Assembly (NCBI GenBank): GCA_030949405.1
Contig: JAUZSN010000002.1
Location: forward strand, 1,116,001 to 1,180,000
Source of the DNA: Methylococcales bacterium
Lineage (GTDB): Bacteria > Pseudomonadota > Gammaproteobacteria > Methylococcales > Methylomonadaceae
DNA length: 64,000 nt
Direction: 5' to 3'
The first letter of the stretch is position 1; every line of letters starts with the position of its first letter. A program made the translations under genes and the position numbers. The notes under the pieces were generated by a model that was not told where the DNA came from, searched no databases, and was given only the letters and a program-made list of their open reading frames with translations. This document shows positions 44,851 through 51,572 of this stretch, in pieces.

Positions 44851-46154
44851 TCTAATGGAATTTGGGCGATGATCTTCATCCCCTTATGAATTTCAGAGTC
44901 AATTTTAAAGTCGCCGCCCAGTAATTTTATGCGTTCTTCCATTCCTAATAAACCAAAGCCCGAGTGAATATGGGTAAGGTTACAACCTTGACCGTCATCG
45001 GTAATTAATAAGTGAAGTGTATTCGGTGATGGAGTGATATTTAAATGGATGGTAACCTGATTTGCATTAGCATGACGGATAATATTAGTTAGGCTTTCTT
45101 GGATGACTCTAAAAACATGTATCACAATGGAAGGGTCTATTTTATCGACAGCCTCATCACAGTGCAATTTAAACGAAATCTGCGTTGTGTTCGCTCTCCA
45201 ATGGTGAACTAAATCCTCTAACGTGGCTTTTAACCCCAGTTCTGTGAGCATCAAGGGATGTAGCTGCTTCATCATTGAACGGACTATCGTGATTAAATGC
45301 TCACAAATTTCGATAATCGTCGTGGTAATTTGTTGGGTGTCTGATTTTTCATGCGTAGCGGTAACGGCCATTACTTTAATTGCGGTAAGTGATTGTCCAA
45401 ATTGGTCATGTAACTCTTGAGAAAGCCATTGTCGTTCATCTTCTTGAATTTTTAATGAATGCTGAGTTAATGCGTGATTTTGTTGTTGAGTTGTATATAG
45501 AACACCTGTCATGTGGTTAATTGCCAAAGCAATATCATTGTATTCCTGTGTTGCAAAAACAGGCAGTCTTTTTTGATAATCCCCTGTTTCAATATAATTA
45601 AGATGATCCACAATGGATTGAATCGTTCGTAAGGTTTTATTGAACACCAATTGCACGGCAAGAAAAGTGAGTAAAATGAGCGATAAAATGGCCGTAAAAA
45701 AAGCAACGGTTTCATGCCAGACTTCCGCTATTTCATCCATAGGATTGGCTTGAATGACTAGCGTTAAAATTTTATTATCAAAGGTTTTAATGGGATGCTC
45801 AACTTTTAAATATTGACCGATAACTAAATTTGTAAACCAATGGGGCGAGGGGTTATTTTTTATTTTTAATTGGGATTGATGACTGATATTAATAATTTCA
45901 TTTGAAGGCATTTTAAGTTGAATCGTCAAATGTCGCGTTTGCTCTAAACTACTTAAGTGATATATCCATGCAGTTTGATGAATTTTAGCGGTTTCAGTGC
46001 CTATTTTAATTAATTGTAAGACGAGGTTAATAGACGAATCGACTTCCTTATCAACCGCTTGGCGTGCTTGCCATATACTAACAGAGCCACCGAGTAGAAG
46101 AATAAAGAGTGAAAAGAATAAGATTCTAATGCTAATTTGATTGCGTAAACTCAT
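44847..46154 (-). CDS. Sensor histidine kinase with LapD/MoxY-type periplasmic domain
   Basis: A 435-residue membrane kinase: a first hydrophobic helix (residues about 8-28), a periplasmic domain, a second helix (about 150-172), a HAMP-like linker, a HisKA_3 dimerisation domain with phospho-His249 in SQELHDQFGQSLTAIKV, and an ATPase domain with RHANANQVTIHL, DDGQGCN and GFGLLGMEERIKLLGG. The periplasmic part (SSINLVLQLIKIG, then TLVIQANPMDEIAEVWHE) has the pattern of the LapD/MoxY N-terminal domain. MoxY regulates methanol dehydrogenase in methylotrophs such as Paracoccus, so methanol or a related signal is a possible input, but no mox gene is nearby. Confidence 0.9.
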   Translation of the reverse strand: MSLRNQISIRILFFSLFILLLGGSVSIWQARQAVDKEVDSSINLVLQLIKIGTETAKIHQTAWIYHLSSLEQTRHLTIQLKMPSNEIINISHQSQLKIKNNPSPHWFTNLVIGQYLKVEHPIKTFDNKILTLVIQANPMDEIAEVWHETVAFFTAILSLILLTFLAVQLVFNKTLRTIQSIVDHLNYIETGDYQKRLPVFATQEYNDIALAINHMTGVLYTTQQQNHALTQHSLKIQEDERQWLSQELHDQFGQSLTAIKVMAVTATHEKSDTQQITTTIIEICEHLITIVRSMMKQLHPLMLTELGLKATLEDLVHHWRANTTQISFKLHCDEAVDKIDPSIVIHVFRVIQESLTNIIRHANANQVTIHLNITPSPNTLHLLITDDGQGCNLTHIHSGFGLLGMEERIKLLGGDFKIDSEIHKGMKIIAQIPLE

Positions 46155-46257
46155 GCGTTAAACCGCTTCTTTGAATAAAGTATCATTATGATTCATAAAG
46201 TAGACGATTTAATTACGTAAAATTTTTGGCGAGTTACGTCGGATGGAATAAAAATGA

Positions 46258-46349
46258 GTAGAGACACGATGCCTCAAGTCTCAGGAGTTTTTAATATAAA
46301 CGTGAGTTTATACATCAAGGTCAGAGATGCAAAAGCATTGCGTTTCTAC
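46258..46349. repeat. Palindromic dispersed-repeat-like element
   Basis: The ends GTAGAGACACGATGC (46258-46272) and GCATTGCGTTTCTAC (46335-46349) are inverted copies matching at 12 of 15 positions, and the right end contains a further ATGC/GCAT hairpin. Sequences of the form GTAGAGACGC...GCGTCTCTAC are a recurrent type of intergenic palindrome in bacteria. Outer TCCGAC copies (about 46237 and 46365) may mark the true borders. Confidence 0.5.
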
Positions 46350-46403
46350 CCTTATAAAATTACTGTTGTCCGACCTTAAGCGGGTAGCCAGAATTTTTAG
46401 TTT

Positions 46404-46523
46404 CTAAGATTGTATTAATTGGCTTAGTTTTTCTTGCCCCATTAATAATAAGGGCAGGCCACAATTAGTATGAACATCGCCTTCATCATAACGTGGGGTC
46501 TTCAATGGCAAAGAGTTCAACAT
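46404..46523 (-). other. Short open stretch, possible gene remnant
   Basis: The minus strand reads MLNSLPLKTPRYDEGDVHTN then CGLPLLLMGQEKL before a stop, 39 codons from the ATG at 46523, and the frame stays open about 20 codons further upstream without another start. The composition looks protein-like, but no ribosome site or family match is visible. It could be the end of a decayed gene. Confidence 0.25.
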
Positions 46524-46742
46524 TTTGTGGTATCGTAAACTTTTTATGGTAAGTGATTTAATAATTCGATCTGTTATTAGCGAATAATAACGGTGAAAAT
46601 ATCAAAATGAACAGGGAAAAATCACCCCATTATTGGCATTGTATTTTGTAAGCCTCATAAGGTTGTTGTGATACAACCTTTGGGATTCTTCTATATCACG
46701 TTGAGAATGGTCTATTTTTGAGCGAGATTAAACGTAGGAAGC

Positions 46743-47201
46743 TTAATTGGATAGGTTGGATTTTAACGTGTTTAAAACCTCTTCTATGTGATTTTTAACC
46801 CTAACCTTACGCCATTCATATTGTAAAACACCTTGTTCATCAAATAAAAAAGTACTGCGCTCTATCCCATAAACTTTTTTTCCATACATATTCTTCATTT
46901 TAATCACATCAAATAATTTGCATAAAACCTCATCCTTATCGGAGAGTAAATCAAATGGAAATTCATGTTTCGCTTTAAACCCTTCATGTACGCGAACACT
47001 ATCACGGGAAACACCTAAAATAACACAATTTAAATCATTAAATTCCTCAAAATGATCCTTAAAGTCCTTTCCTTCTTGAGTGCATCCAGAGGTATTATCG
47101 CGGGGGTAAAAATATAAAATTAAATTTTTACCTTGATAATCACTCAAATGAATCGTTTTATTGCCCGTTGCATCGGCTGAAAAATTGATTGGCTTAGTCA
47201 T
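46743..47201 (-). CDS. bcp: Thioredoxin-dependent peroxiredoxin (Bcp/PrxQ)
   Basis: A 152-residue peroxiredoxin that reduces hydroperoxides. The peroxidatic Cys40 is in PRDNTSGCTQEGKDF, with VSRDSVRVHEGFKAKHEFPF and YGIERSTFLFDEQG matching the family. The resolving Cys found five residues later in E. coli Bcp is absent (Lys at 45), so it may work as a 1-Cys enzyme or use another Cys (Cys59 or the one in VLCKLF). It follows gcvR by 4 bases, the gcvR-bcp order of E. coli. Confidence 0.94.
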   Translation of the reverse strand: MTKPINFSADATGNKTIHLSDYQGKNLILYFYPRDNTSGCTQEGKDFKDHFEEFNDLNCVILGVSRDSVRVHEGFKAKHEFPFDLLSDKDEVLCKLFDVIKMKNMYGKKVYGIERSTFLFDEQGVLQYEWRKVRVKNHIEEVLNTLKSNLSN

Positions 47202-47205
47202 AAGT

Positions 47206-47736
47206 TTATAAGTATTTTACAGGTTCAAAAATAGCATCTAAATTAAAATCATCACAGAAATTGAGAATTTCTTCCCGTAATACCGATAACTGAATATCAA
47301 CAGGAATTAATAGTATAAAATAACTGGAAAAAATAGACGTTTGGGTGGTGTAGTCGGGACGGCAACTGGCCTTGATTTCATCGATCAAAATATTACGAGT
47401 GGACAAAAAGGTAATAATATCTTGAGTGATATTTTGTTGATTAATCGAAATCGTTTCTAGCTTATAAGTAATATACGGTTTTTTTAAATTAAGCGTTTTC
47501 GTTTGTTGCGTATGAATTTGTACATTGAGCCGTTTTTGTAAACTGTTCAATATGGATTCAAGCTTCGCAAGATGATTCCAGTTACCTTCAACCAATAGAT
47601 AAGCCGCAATCGCTGATTTCTCAAGGTGAGTGGAACGCAATTCTAAAATATTACAATGACAGTGGGTAACCGCTTCGAGGATATCAGCAATAAAGTGAGT
47701 GGGAGATTGACTTAAGGCGGTGATGGCAAGATGCAT
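47206..47736 (-). CDS. gcvR: GcvR-like glycine cleavage regulator (two ACT domains)
   Basis: A 176-residue protein with two ACT-type halves: LAITALSQSPTHFIADILEA, then CHCNILELRSTHLEKSAIAA, and a second half from LETISINQQNITQDIITFLS. GcvR binds glycine and blocks the activator GcvA. The sequence is divergent, and the match rests on the ACT pattern, length and the adjacent bcp. There is no gcvA or gcvTHP in the window. It is divergent from the tRNA-Trp unit. Confidence 0.82.
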   Translation of the reverse strand: MHLAITALSQSPTHFIADILEAVTHCHCNILELRSTHLEKSAIAAYLLVEGNWNHLAKLESILNSLQKRLNVQIHTQQTKTLNLKKPYITYKLETISINQQNITQDIITFLSTRNILIDEIKASCRPDYTTQTSIFSSYFILLIPVDIQLSVLREEILNFCDDFNLDAIFEPVKYL

Positions 47737-47942
47737 GGTTATTTGTATTCCTTAGATTTTAAGTGAAGGTTATCTTTGGAGCTAAATGAAAATTGATTAA
47801 AACGTTACCATTACTAATAGATTTTAATTTTATGGGGCCAATTGTACACGGTAATTAGGTTATTGGTTTTCAATTTAAGTCATTTTTTAACTGTCCTGAT
47901 GATAGAACTGACAATAGAACTAAAAAAAATATTAAAAAAAAC

Positions 47943-47971
47943 TTGAATAGTTGTTGTCGATAATGTATTAT
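47943..47971 (+). promoter_or_regulatory. Candidate promoter for tRNA-Trp/secE/nusG
   Basis: TTGAAT (47943-47948), a 17-base spacer and TATTAT (47966-47971). Transcription would start near 47978, about 20 bases before the mature tRNA. The remainder of the 261-base gap to gcvR (47737-47942) is AT-rich with no gene. Confidence 0.55.
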
Positions 47972-47997
47972 TCTTAGTTCTTTAGAGTTTATGAATT

Positions 47998-48073
47998 AGG
48001 TCAGTGGCTCAATTGGTAGAGCAGCGGTCTCCAAAACCGCAGGTTGTGGGTTCGAGTCCCTCCTGGCCTGCCA
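47998..48073 (+). tRNA. tRNA-Trp (CCA anticodon)
   Basis: A full cloverleaf can be drawn. The acceptor stem pairs AGGTCAG (47998-48004) with CTGGCCT (48063-48069). The D-arm is GGCTCAATTGGTAGAGC, the anticodon arm is GCGGTCTCCAAAACCGC with CCA at 48031-48033, and the T-loop is GTTCGAGTC. The 3' CCA is encoded at 48071-48073. It closely resembles E. coli tRNA-Trp and, as in many gammaproteobacteria, precedes secE-nusG. Confidence 0.97.
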
Positions 48074-48120
48074 TTCTAAACTCAGTCAACAAGTTTCTAT
48101 CTATTACCCAAATTATTCAA

Positions 48121-48501
48121 ATGAGTGCACAAGCAGCGACAGAAGAAACAACACAAATGTTTGATGTTGTTAAGCAAGTTTTCTCTCTATTTTTTGTGGT
48201 TGCCGCTGTAGCCGCTTTTTATTATTTTTCAGAAATATTATTACTTTATCGTGTTTTAGGTTTAGTCTTTGTTGTTATCGTAGCAATAGGGTTAATACTA
48301 ACAACAGGATTTGGACGTAATACATGGGCCTTTATGTTGGAGGCTAAGCAGGAAGTAAGGAAAGTCGTTTGGCCAACACGCGAAGAAACAGTTCGGACGA
48401 CTTTATTAGTTTTTGGAATGGTTTTTATGGTTGGGTTGGTTTTGTGGTTGCTTGATATGTTTCTTTTTTGGGGTATTCGTCTCCTAACAGGACAGGGATA
48501 A
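48121..48501 (+). CDS. secE: SecE, protein translocase subunit
   Basis: A 126-residue inner-membrane subunit of SecYEG with three hydrophobic segments, the three-span form of gammaproteobacteria (E. coli 127). The conserved cytoplasmic hinge EAKQEVRKVVWPTREETVRT precedes the last helix. I start at ATG 48121 (MSAQAATEET), which resembles the E. coli start; the open frame further upstream runs through the tRNA and cannot be coding. No Shine-Dalgarno is visible, and ATG 48157 is an alternative. Confidence 0.95.
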   Translation: MSAQAATEETTQMFDVVKQVFSLFFVVAAVAAFYYFSEILLLYRVLGLVFVVIVAIGLILTTGFGRNTWAFMLEAKQEVRKVVWPTREETVRTTLLVFGMVFMVGLVLWLLDMFLFWGIRLLTGQG

Positions 48502-48504
48502 AAA

Positions 48505-49038
48505 ATGGCTTTACGTTGGTATGTAGTTCACGCTTACTCTAATTTTGAGGGTAAAGTTAAAGAAGCTTTGGAAGAGCGAGTAGAGCGCGAAGGCTTGCAA
48601 GAACATTTTGGTAAAATTCTTGTTCCTACGGAAGAAGTGGTTGAAATGCGAATGGGACAGCAGCGCAAAAGCGATCGTAAATTTTTTCCAGGTTATGTAT
48701 TGGTTCAAATGGAACTAACCGATGAAACGTGGCATTTAGTGAAAGATGTCCCGCGAGTATTAGGTTTTATTGGCGGAACATCGGATAGACCTGCTCCTAT
48801 TTCAGATAAAGAGGCCAATTTAATTTTGAGCCGAGTCGAAGATGGGGTTAACAAGCCCAGACCTAAAGTCTTATTTGAAGTCGGTGAAGTGGTCAGAATT
48901 ATTGATGGGCCGTTTAAAGATTTTAACGGTGATATTGAAGATGTAAATTATGAAAAAAATAGACTAAAAGTCTCTGTGTTGATTTTTGGGCGAGCAACGC
49001 CTGTTGAATTAGAGTTTTCACAGGTCGAAAAAGCTTAA
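48505..49038 (+). CDS. nusG: Transcription termination/antitermination factor NusG
   Basis: A 177-residue factor that binds RNA polymerase and couples it to Rho or the ribosome. The N-terminal NGN domain has [20 protein letters not shown] and [13 protein letters not shown]; the C-terminal KOW domain has [20 protein letters not shown]. Length is close to E. coli NusG (181). It begins 3 bases after secE, the conserved pair, and is followed by a hairpin before rplK. Confidence 0.98.
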   Translation: MALRWYVVHAYSNFEGKVKEALEERVEREGLQEHFGKILVPTEEVVEMRMGQQRKSDRKFFPGYVLVQMELTDETWHLVKDVPRVLGFIGGTSDRPAPISDKEANLILSRVEDGVNKPRPKVLFEVGEVVRIIDGPFKDFNGDIEDVNYEKNRLKVSVLIFGRATPVELEFSQVEKA

Positions 49039-49060
49039 CTTTTTAAGTAAAAAATCAAGG

Positions 49061-49092
49061 AATCTCTATCTTTTCGAGGATAGAGATTTTTG
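49061..49092 (+). terminator. Terminator/attenuator between nusG and rplK
   Basis: AATCTCTATC and GATAGAGATT form a 10-bp stem with loop TTTTCGAG, followed by TTT. It lies 23 bases after nusG and 49 before rplK. In E. coli transcription of rplKA starts separately here, and L1 binds nearby; an L1 site was not identified by eye. Confidence 0.8.
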
Positions 49093-49140
49093 TTTGTTTG
49101 GGGAGCTGATAATGCGTTTGTACCCGTTTTGGAGTAAATA

Positions 49141-49572
49141 ATGGCGAAAAAAATACAAGCTTATATTAAGCTACAAGTTAAAGCGGGTGAAGCAAATCCG
49201 AGTCCTCCCGTCGGCCCTGCATTGGGTCAACACGGGGTTAATATCATGGAGTTTTGTAAAGCATTTAATGCCAAGACACAAGATACTGAAAAAGGGATGC
49301 CGATTCCTGTTGTCATTACGGTTTATGCGGATAGAAGTTTTACTTTTGTTACTAAAACGCCTCCCGCTTCGGTCTTATTGTTGAAGGCAGCGGGGCTTCA
49401 AAAGGGCAGCGGAACACCTAATACTGTGAAAGTCGGAACGGTTACGCGTGAGCAATTGGAAGCGATTGCAACGACTAAAATGGAAGATCTTAATGCAGCT
49501 GATATGGATGCGGCAGTTAAAACAATTGCAGGCAGTGCGCGAAGCATGGGTCTTGAAGTGGAGGGTCTCTAA
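49141..49572 (+). CDS. rplK: 50S ribosomal protein L11
   Basis: A 143-residue L11, part of the GTPase-associated centre and the stringent-response trigger. Signatures: [20 protein letters not shown] at residues 8-27, [12 protein letters not shown], and [11 protein letters not shown] at the C-terminus. The stop overlaps the rplA start by one base (TAATG). Confidence 0.98.
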   Translation: MAKKIQAYIKLQVKAGEANPSPPVGPALGQHGVNIMEFCKAFNAKTQDTEKGMPIPVVITVYADRSFTFVTKTPPASVLLLKAAGLQKGSGTPNTVKVGTVTREQLEAIATTKMEDLNAADMDAAVKTIAGSARSMGLEVEGL

Positions 49573-50264
49573 TGGCAATGTCTAAAAAAGAAAAATTAAT
49601 TAAAGAAAAAGTAGATGTAACTAAGTTATATACAGTTATAGAAGCGGTTTCGATATTAAAAGAATTTACCTCGACTAAGTTTAATGAGGCTGTTGATATT
49701 AGTATCAACTTAGGGATTGATGCGCGAAAATCAGATCAAAATGTTCGTGGCGCAACTGTCCTTCCTAAAGGGACAGGAAAAACAGTACGTGTTGCCGTTT
49801 TTACCCAAGGTCCTAATGCAGATGCGGCAACAGCGGCAGGTGCAGATATTGTGGGAATGGATGATTTAGCTGACCAAGTTAAAAAAGGCGAAATGGATTT
49901 TGATGTTGTTATTGCATCTCCTGACGCAATGCGTGTTGTGGGTCAATTAGGACAAATTTTAGGGCCTCGTGGTTTAATGCCTAACCCTAAAGTTGGAACT
50001 GTCACACCTGATGTTGCAACGGCTGTTAAAAATGCGAAAGCAGGACAAGTTCGCTATCGTAATGATAAAGGTGGAATTATTCATTGTACGATTGGTAAAG
50101 TTTCATTTGAAGCGGAAGCCATTTTACAAAATTTAGAAGCTTTGTTAGTTGATTTGAGAAAAGCAAAGCCTGCGTCTGCGAAAGGGATTTATCTAAAGAA
50201 AGTGACTTTATCCTCAACGATGGGACCTGGCTTGTGTATTGATATAAGCGGTTTTAGCGAGTAA
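49572..50264 (+). CDS. rplA: 50S ribosomal protein L1
   Basis: A 230-residue L1 of the ribosomal stalk and translational repressor of its own operon. Signatures: the [20 protein letters not shown] region near residue 57, [20 protein letters not shown] near 118-137, and [17 protein letters not shown]. The ATG used overlaps the rplK stop; an ATG two codons later is possible. Confidence 0.97.
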   Translation: MAMSKKEKLIKEKVDVTKLYTVIEAVSILKEFTSTKFNEAVDISINLGIDARKSDQNVRGATVLPKGTGKTVRVAVFTQGPNADAATAAGADIVGMDDLADQVKKGEMDFDVVIASPDAMRVVGQLGQILGPRGLMPNPKVGTVTPDVATAVKNAKAGQVRYRNDKGGIIHCTIGKVSFEAEAILQNLEALLVDLRKAKPASAKGIYLKKVTLSSTMGPGLCIDISGFSE

Positions 50265-50294
50265 GGTAATTAAACTTTGAGTTGCCGATTTATC

Positions 50295-50400
50295 GGTAAC
50301 TGTCAAAGACCGTAGGGGCGATAAGTCGTTTTTAATCAAAACTTAATTGCTTAATAATCCTACGCAGACAGAAACTTAAACTGGATAATCTAGTGAAAGA
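50295..50400 (+). promoter_or_regulatory. L10 leader (rplJL autoregulatory RNA)
   Basis: The 207-base gap before rplJ contains GACCGTAGGGGCGATAAGTC, followed about 40 bases later by AATAATCCTACGCAGACAG. These match the position and much of the sequence of the E. coli L10 leader core, in which a CCGTAG segment pairs with CTGCGTAGACGG to make the L10(L12)4-binding structure. Binding by L10 represses rplJL translation. Borders are approximate. Confidence 0.7.
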
Positions 50401-50471
50401 GACTGTGGGGCATTTGTAATGGATGCGATTTATTAATTCTAAGGGAACTTAGAAAATTATCGGAGGTAAGT

Positions 50472-50999
50472 GTGGCATTAATATTGGATGACAAAAAAGC
50501 TGTCGTCGAAGAAGTTGCTACCATCGCCGCGCAAGCACATTCGGCTGTTGCAGCAGAATATCGTGGCTTAACGGTAACGGAACTCACCGAATTGCGTAAA
50601 ATAGCAAGAGAGACAGGGGTTTATTTGCGAGTGGTTAAAAATACACTTGCAAGACGTGCTGTTGCTGGAACTGAGTTTGAATGTATGCAAGCGGGTTTAA
50701 AAGGCCCTTTAATTCTTGCATTTTCAATGGAAGATCCAGGCTGTGCAGGGCGATTAATTAGTGACTTTTCAAAAGATCATGACAAGTTAGTTACAAAAGT
50801 TGTTTCTATAGGCGGACAAGTCTATGGCGCAAGTGAATTGAAAAAACTAGCCAGTCTACCTACTCGAGATCAAGCATTAAGTATGTTGATGTCGGTGATG
50901 AAAGCACCTGTTGAAAAACTTGTTCGTACTTTAGCGGAGCCTAATTCAAAAATGGTTCGTACTATTGCAGCGATTAAAGAGCAAAAAGAAGCGGCATAA
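50472..50999 (+). CDS. rplJ: 50S ribosomal protein L10
   Basis: A 175-residue stalk-base protein that anchors L7/L12 dimers. Signatures: AVAAEYRGLTVTELTELRK, VYLRVVKNTLARRAV and, at the C-terminus, the helix that carries L12 (MVRTIAAIKEQKEA). The start is GTG at 50472, supported by GGAGG at 50462-50466 and by the family N-terminus. It is translated under the leader described above. Confidence 0.97.
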   Translation: MALILDDKKAVVEEVATIAAQAHSAVAAEYRGLTVTELTELRKIARETGVYLRVVKNTLARRAVAGTEFECMQAGLKGPLILAFSMEDPGCAGRLISDFSKDHDKLVTKVVSIGGQVYGASELKKLASLPTRDQALSMLMSVMKAPVEKLVRTLAEPNSKMVRTIAAIKEQKEAA

Positions 51000-51023
51000 G
51001 CCCCTAATTTATCACATTAATAA

Positions 51024-51048
51024 TCGCTCTTAATTTTAAAAAGAGCGA
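51024..51048 (+). other. Hairpin between rplJ and rplL
   Basis: TCGCTCTT and AAGAGCGA form an 8-bp stem around a 9-base loop, 13 bases before the rplL ribosome site (AGAGGA at 51061-51066). It lacks a terminal T-run, so an mRNA-processing or translation-control element is more likely than a terminator. Confidence 0.5.
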
Positions 51049-51074
51049 ATTGAAACGAAACAGAGGAATACAAA

Positions 51075-51449
51075 ATGGCACTTTCACAAGAAGATATCTT
51101 GGAAGCAATCTCAGGCATGACTGTAATGGAAGTTGTTGATTTAATTTCAGCAATGGAAGAAAAATTTGGCGTATCAGCAGCGGTTGCTGTTGCTGCTGCT
51201 GCTCCAGCAGGTGATGCAGGTGCCGCTGATGCGGAACAAACTGAGTTTGATGTCGTGATGACATCATTCGGTGCAACTAAAGTTTCTGTTATTAAAGCGG
51301 TTCGTGCGATTACAGGATTAGGCTTGAAAGAAGCTAAAGCGGCTGTTGAAGGCGCACCAACAACGATTAAAGACGCTGTTAGTAAAAGCGAAGCAGAAGA
51401 AGTTAAGACAGCCCTTGAAGCAGCAGGTGCTGCAGTCGAAATTAAATAA
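51075..51449 (+). CDS. rplL: 50S ribosomal protein L7/L12
   Basis: A 124-residue acidic stalk protein present in several copies per ribosome. The N-terminal dimerisation region includes [20 protein letters not shown], followed by an Ala-rich hinge ([19 protein letters not shown]) and the factor-binding domain [26 protein letters not shown] precedes the ATG. Two hairpins follow before rpoB. Confidence 0.98.
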   Translation: MALSQEDILEAISGMTVMEVVDLISAMEEKFGVSAAVAVAAAAPAGDAGAADAEQTEFDVVMTSFGATKVSVIKAVRAITGLGLKEAKAAVEGAPTTIKDAVSKSEAEEVKTALEAAGAAVEIK

Positions 51450-51466
51450 ATATCGACTGAACAAAC

Positions 51467-51519
51467 AAGGGGGAAAACCCTTTTTAATTGGGCTGGTGAT
51501 TTTTTATCATCGGCCTTTT
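51467..51519 (+). terminator. Tandem attenuator hairpins between rplL and rpoB
   Basis: Hairpin one is AAGGGGG-AAAA-CCCTT with a following T-run (51467-51485). Hairpin two is GGCTGGTGAT paired with ATCATCGGCC (51491-51515, two G-U pairs), followed by TTTT. In E. coli a partial terminator and an RNase III site in this gap reduce rpoBC relative to rplJL; the arrangement here implies the same ratio control. Confidence 0.75.
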
Positions 51520-51572
51520 ACTGTTTGTAATAAACCGTATAATCACTCTTGACCAGAAGGTATAAAAGCAAT

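Larger units (their letters stand above)
46155..46742. other. 588-bp gene-poor gap between the sensor kinase and bcp
   Basis: No gene of normal size is present. It contains a repeat-like element (46258-46349), a short minus-strand open stretch (46404-46523), and a hairpin AAGGTTGT/ACAACCTT at 46659-46680 about 60 bases past the bcp stop, without a T-tract. The remaining sequence is AT-rich and shows nothing else I can support. Confidence 0.6.

Noticed and set aside
48004-48120. Upstream open frame leading into secE
   Set aside because: It reads through tRNA-Trp; the conserved SecE start is ATG 48121.
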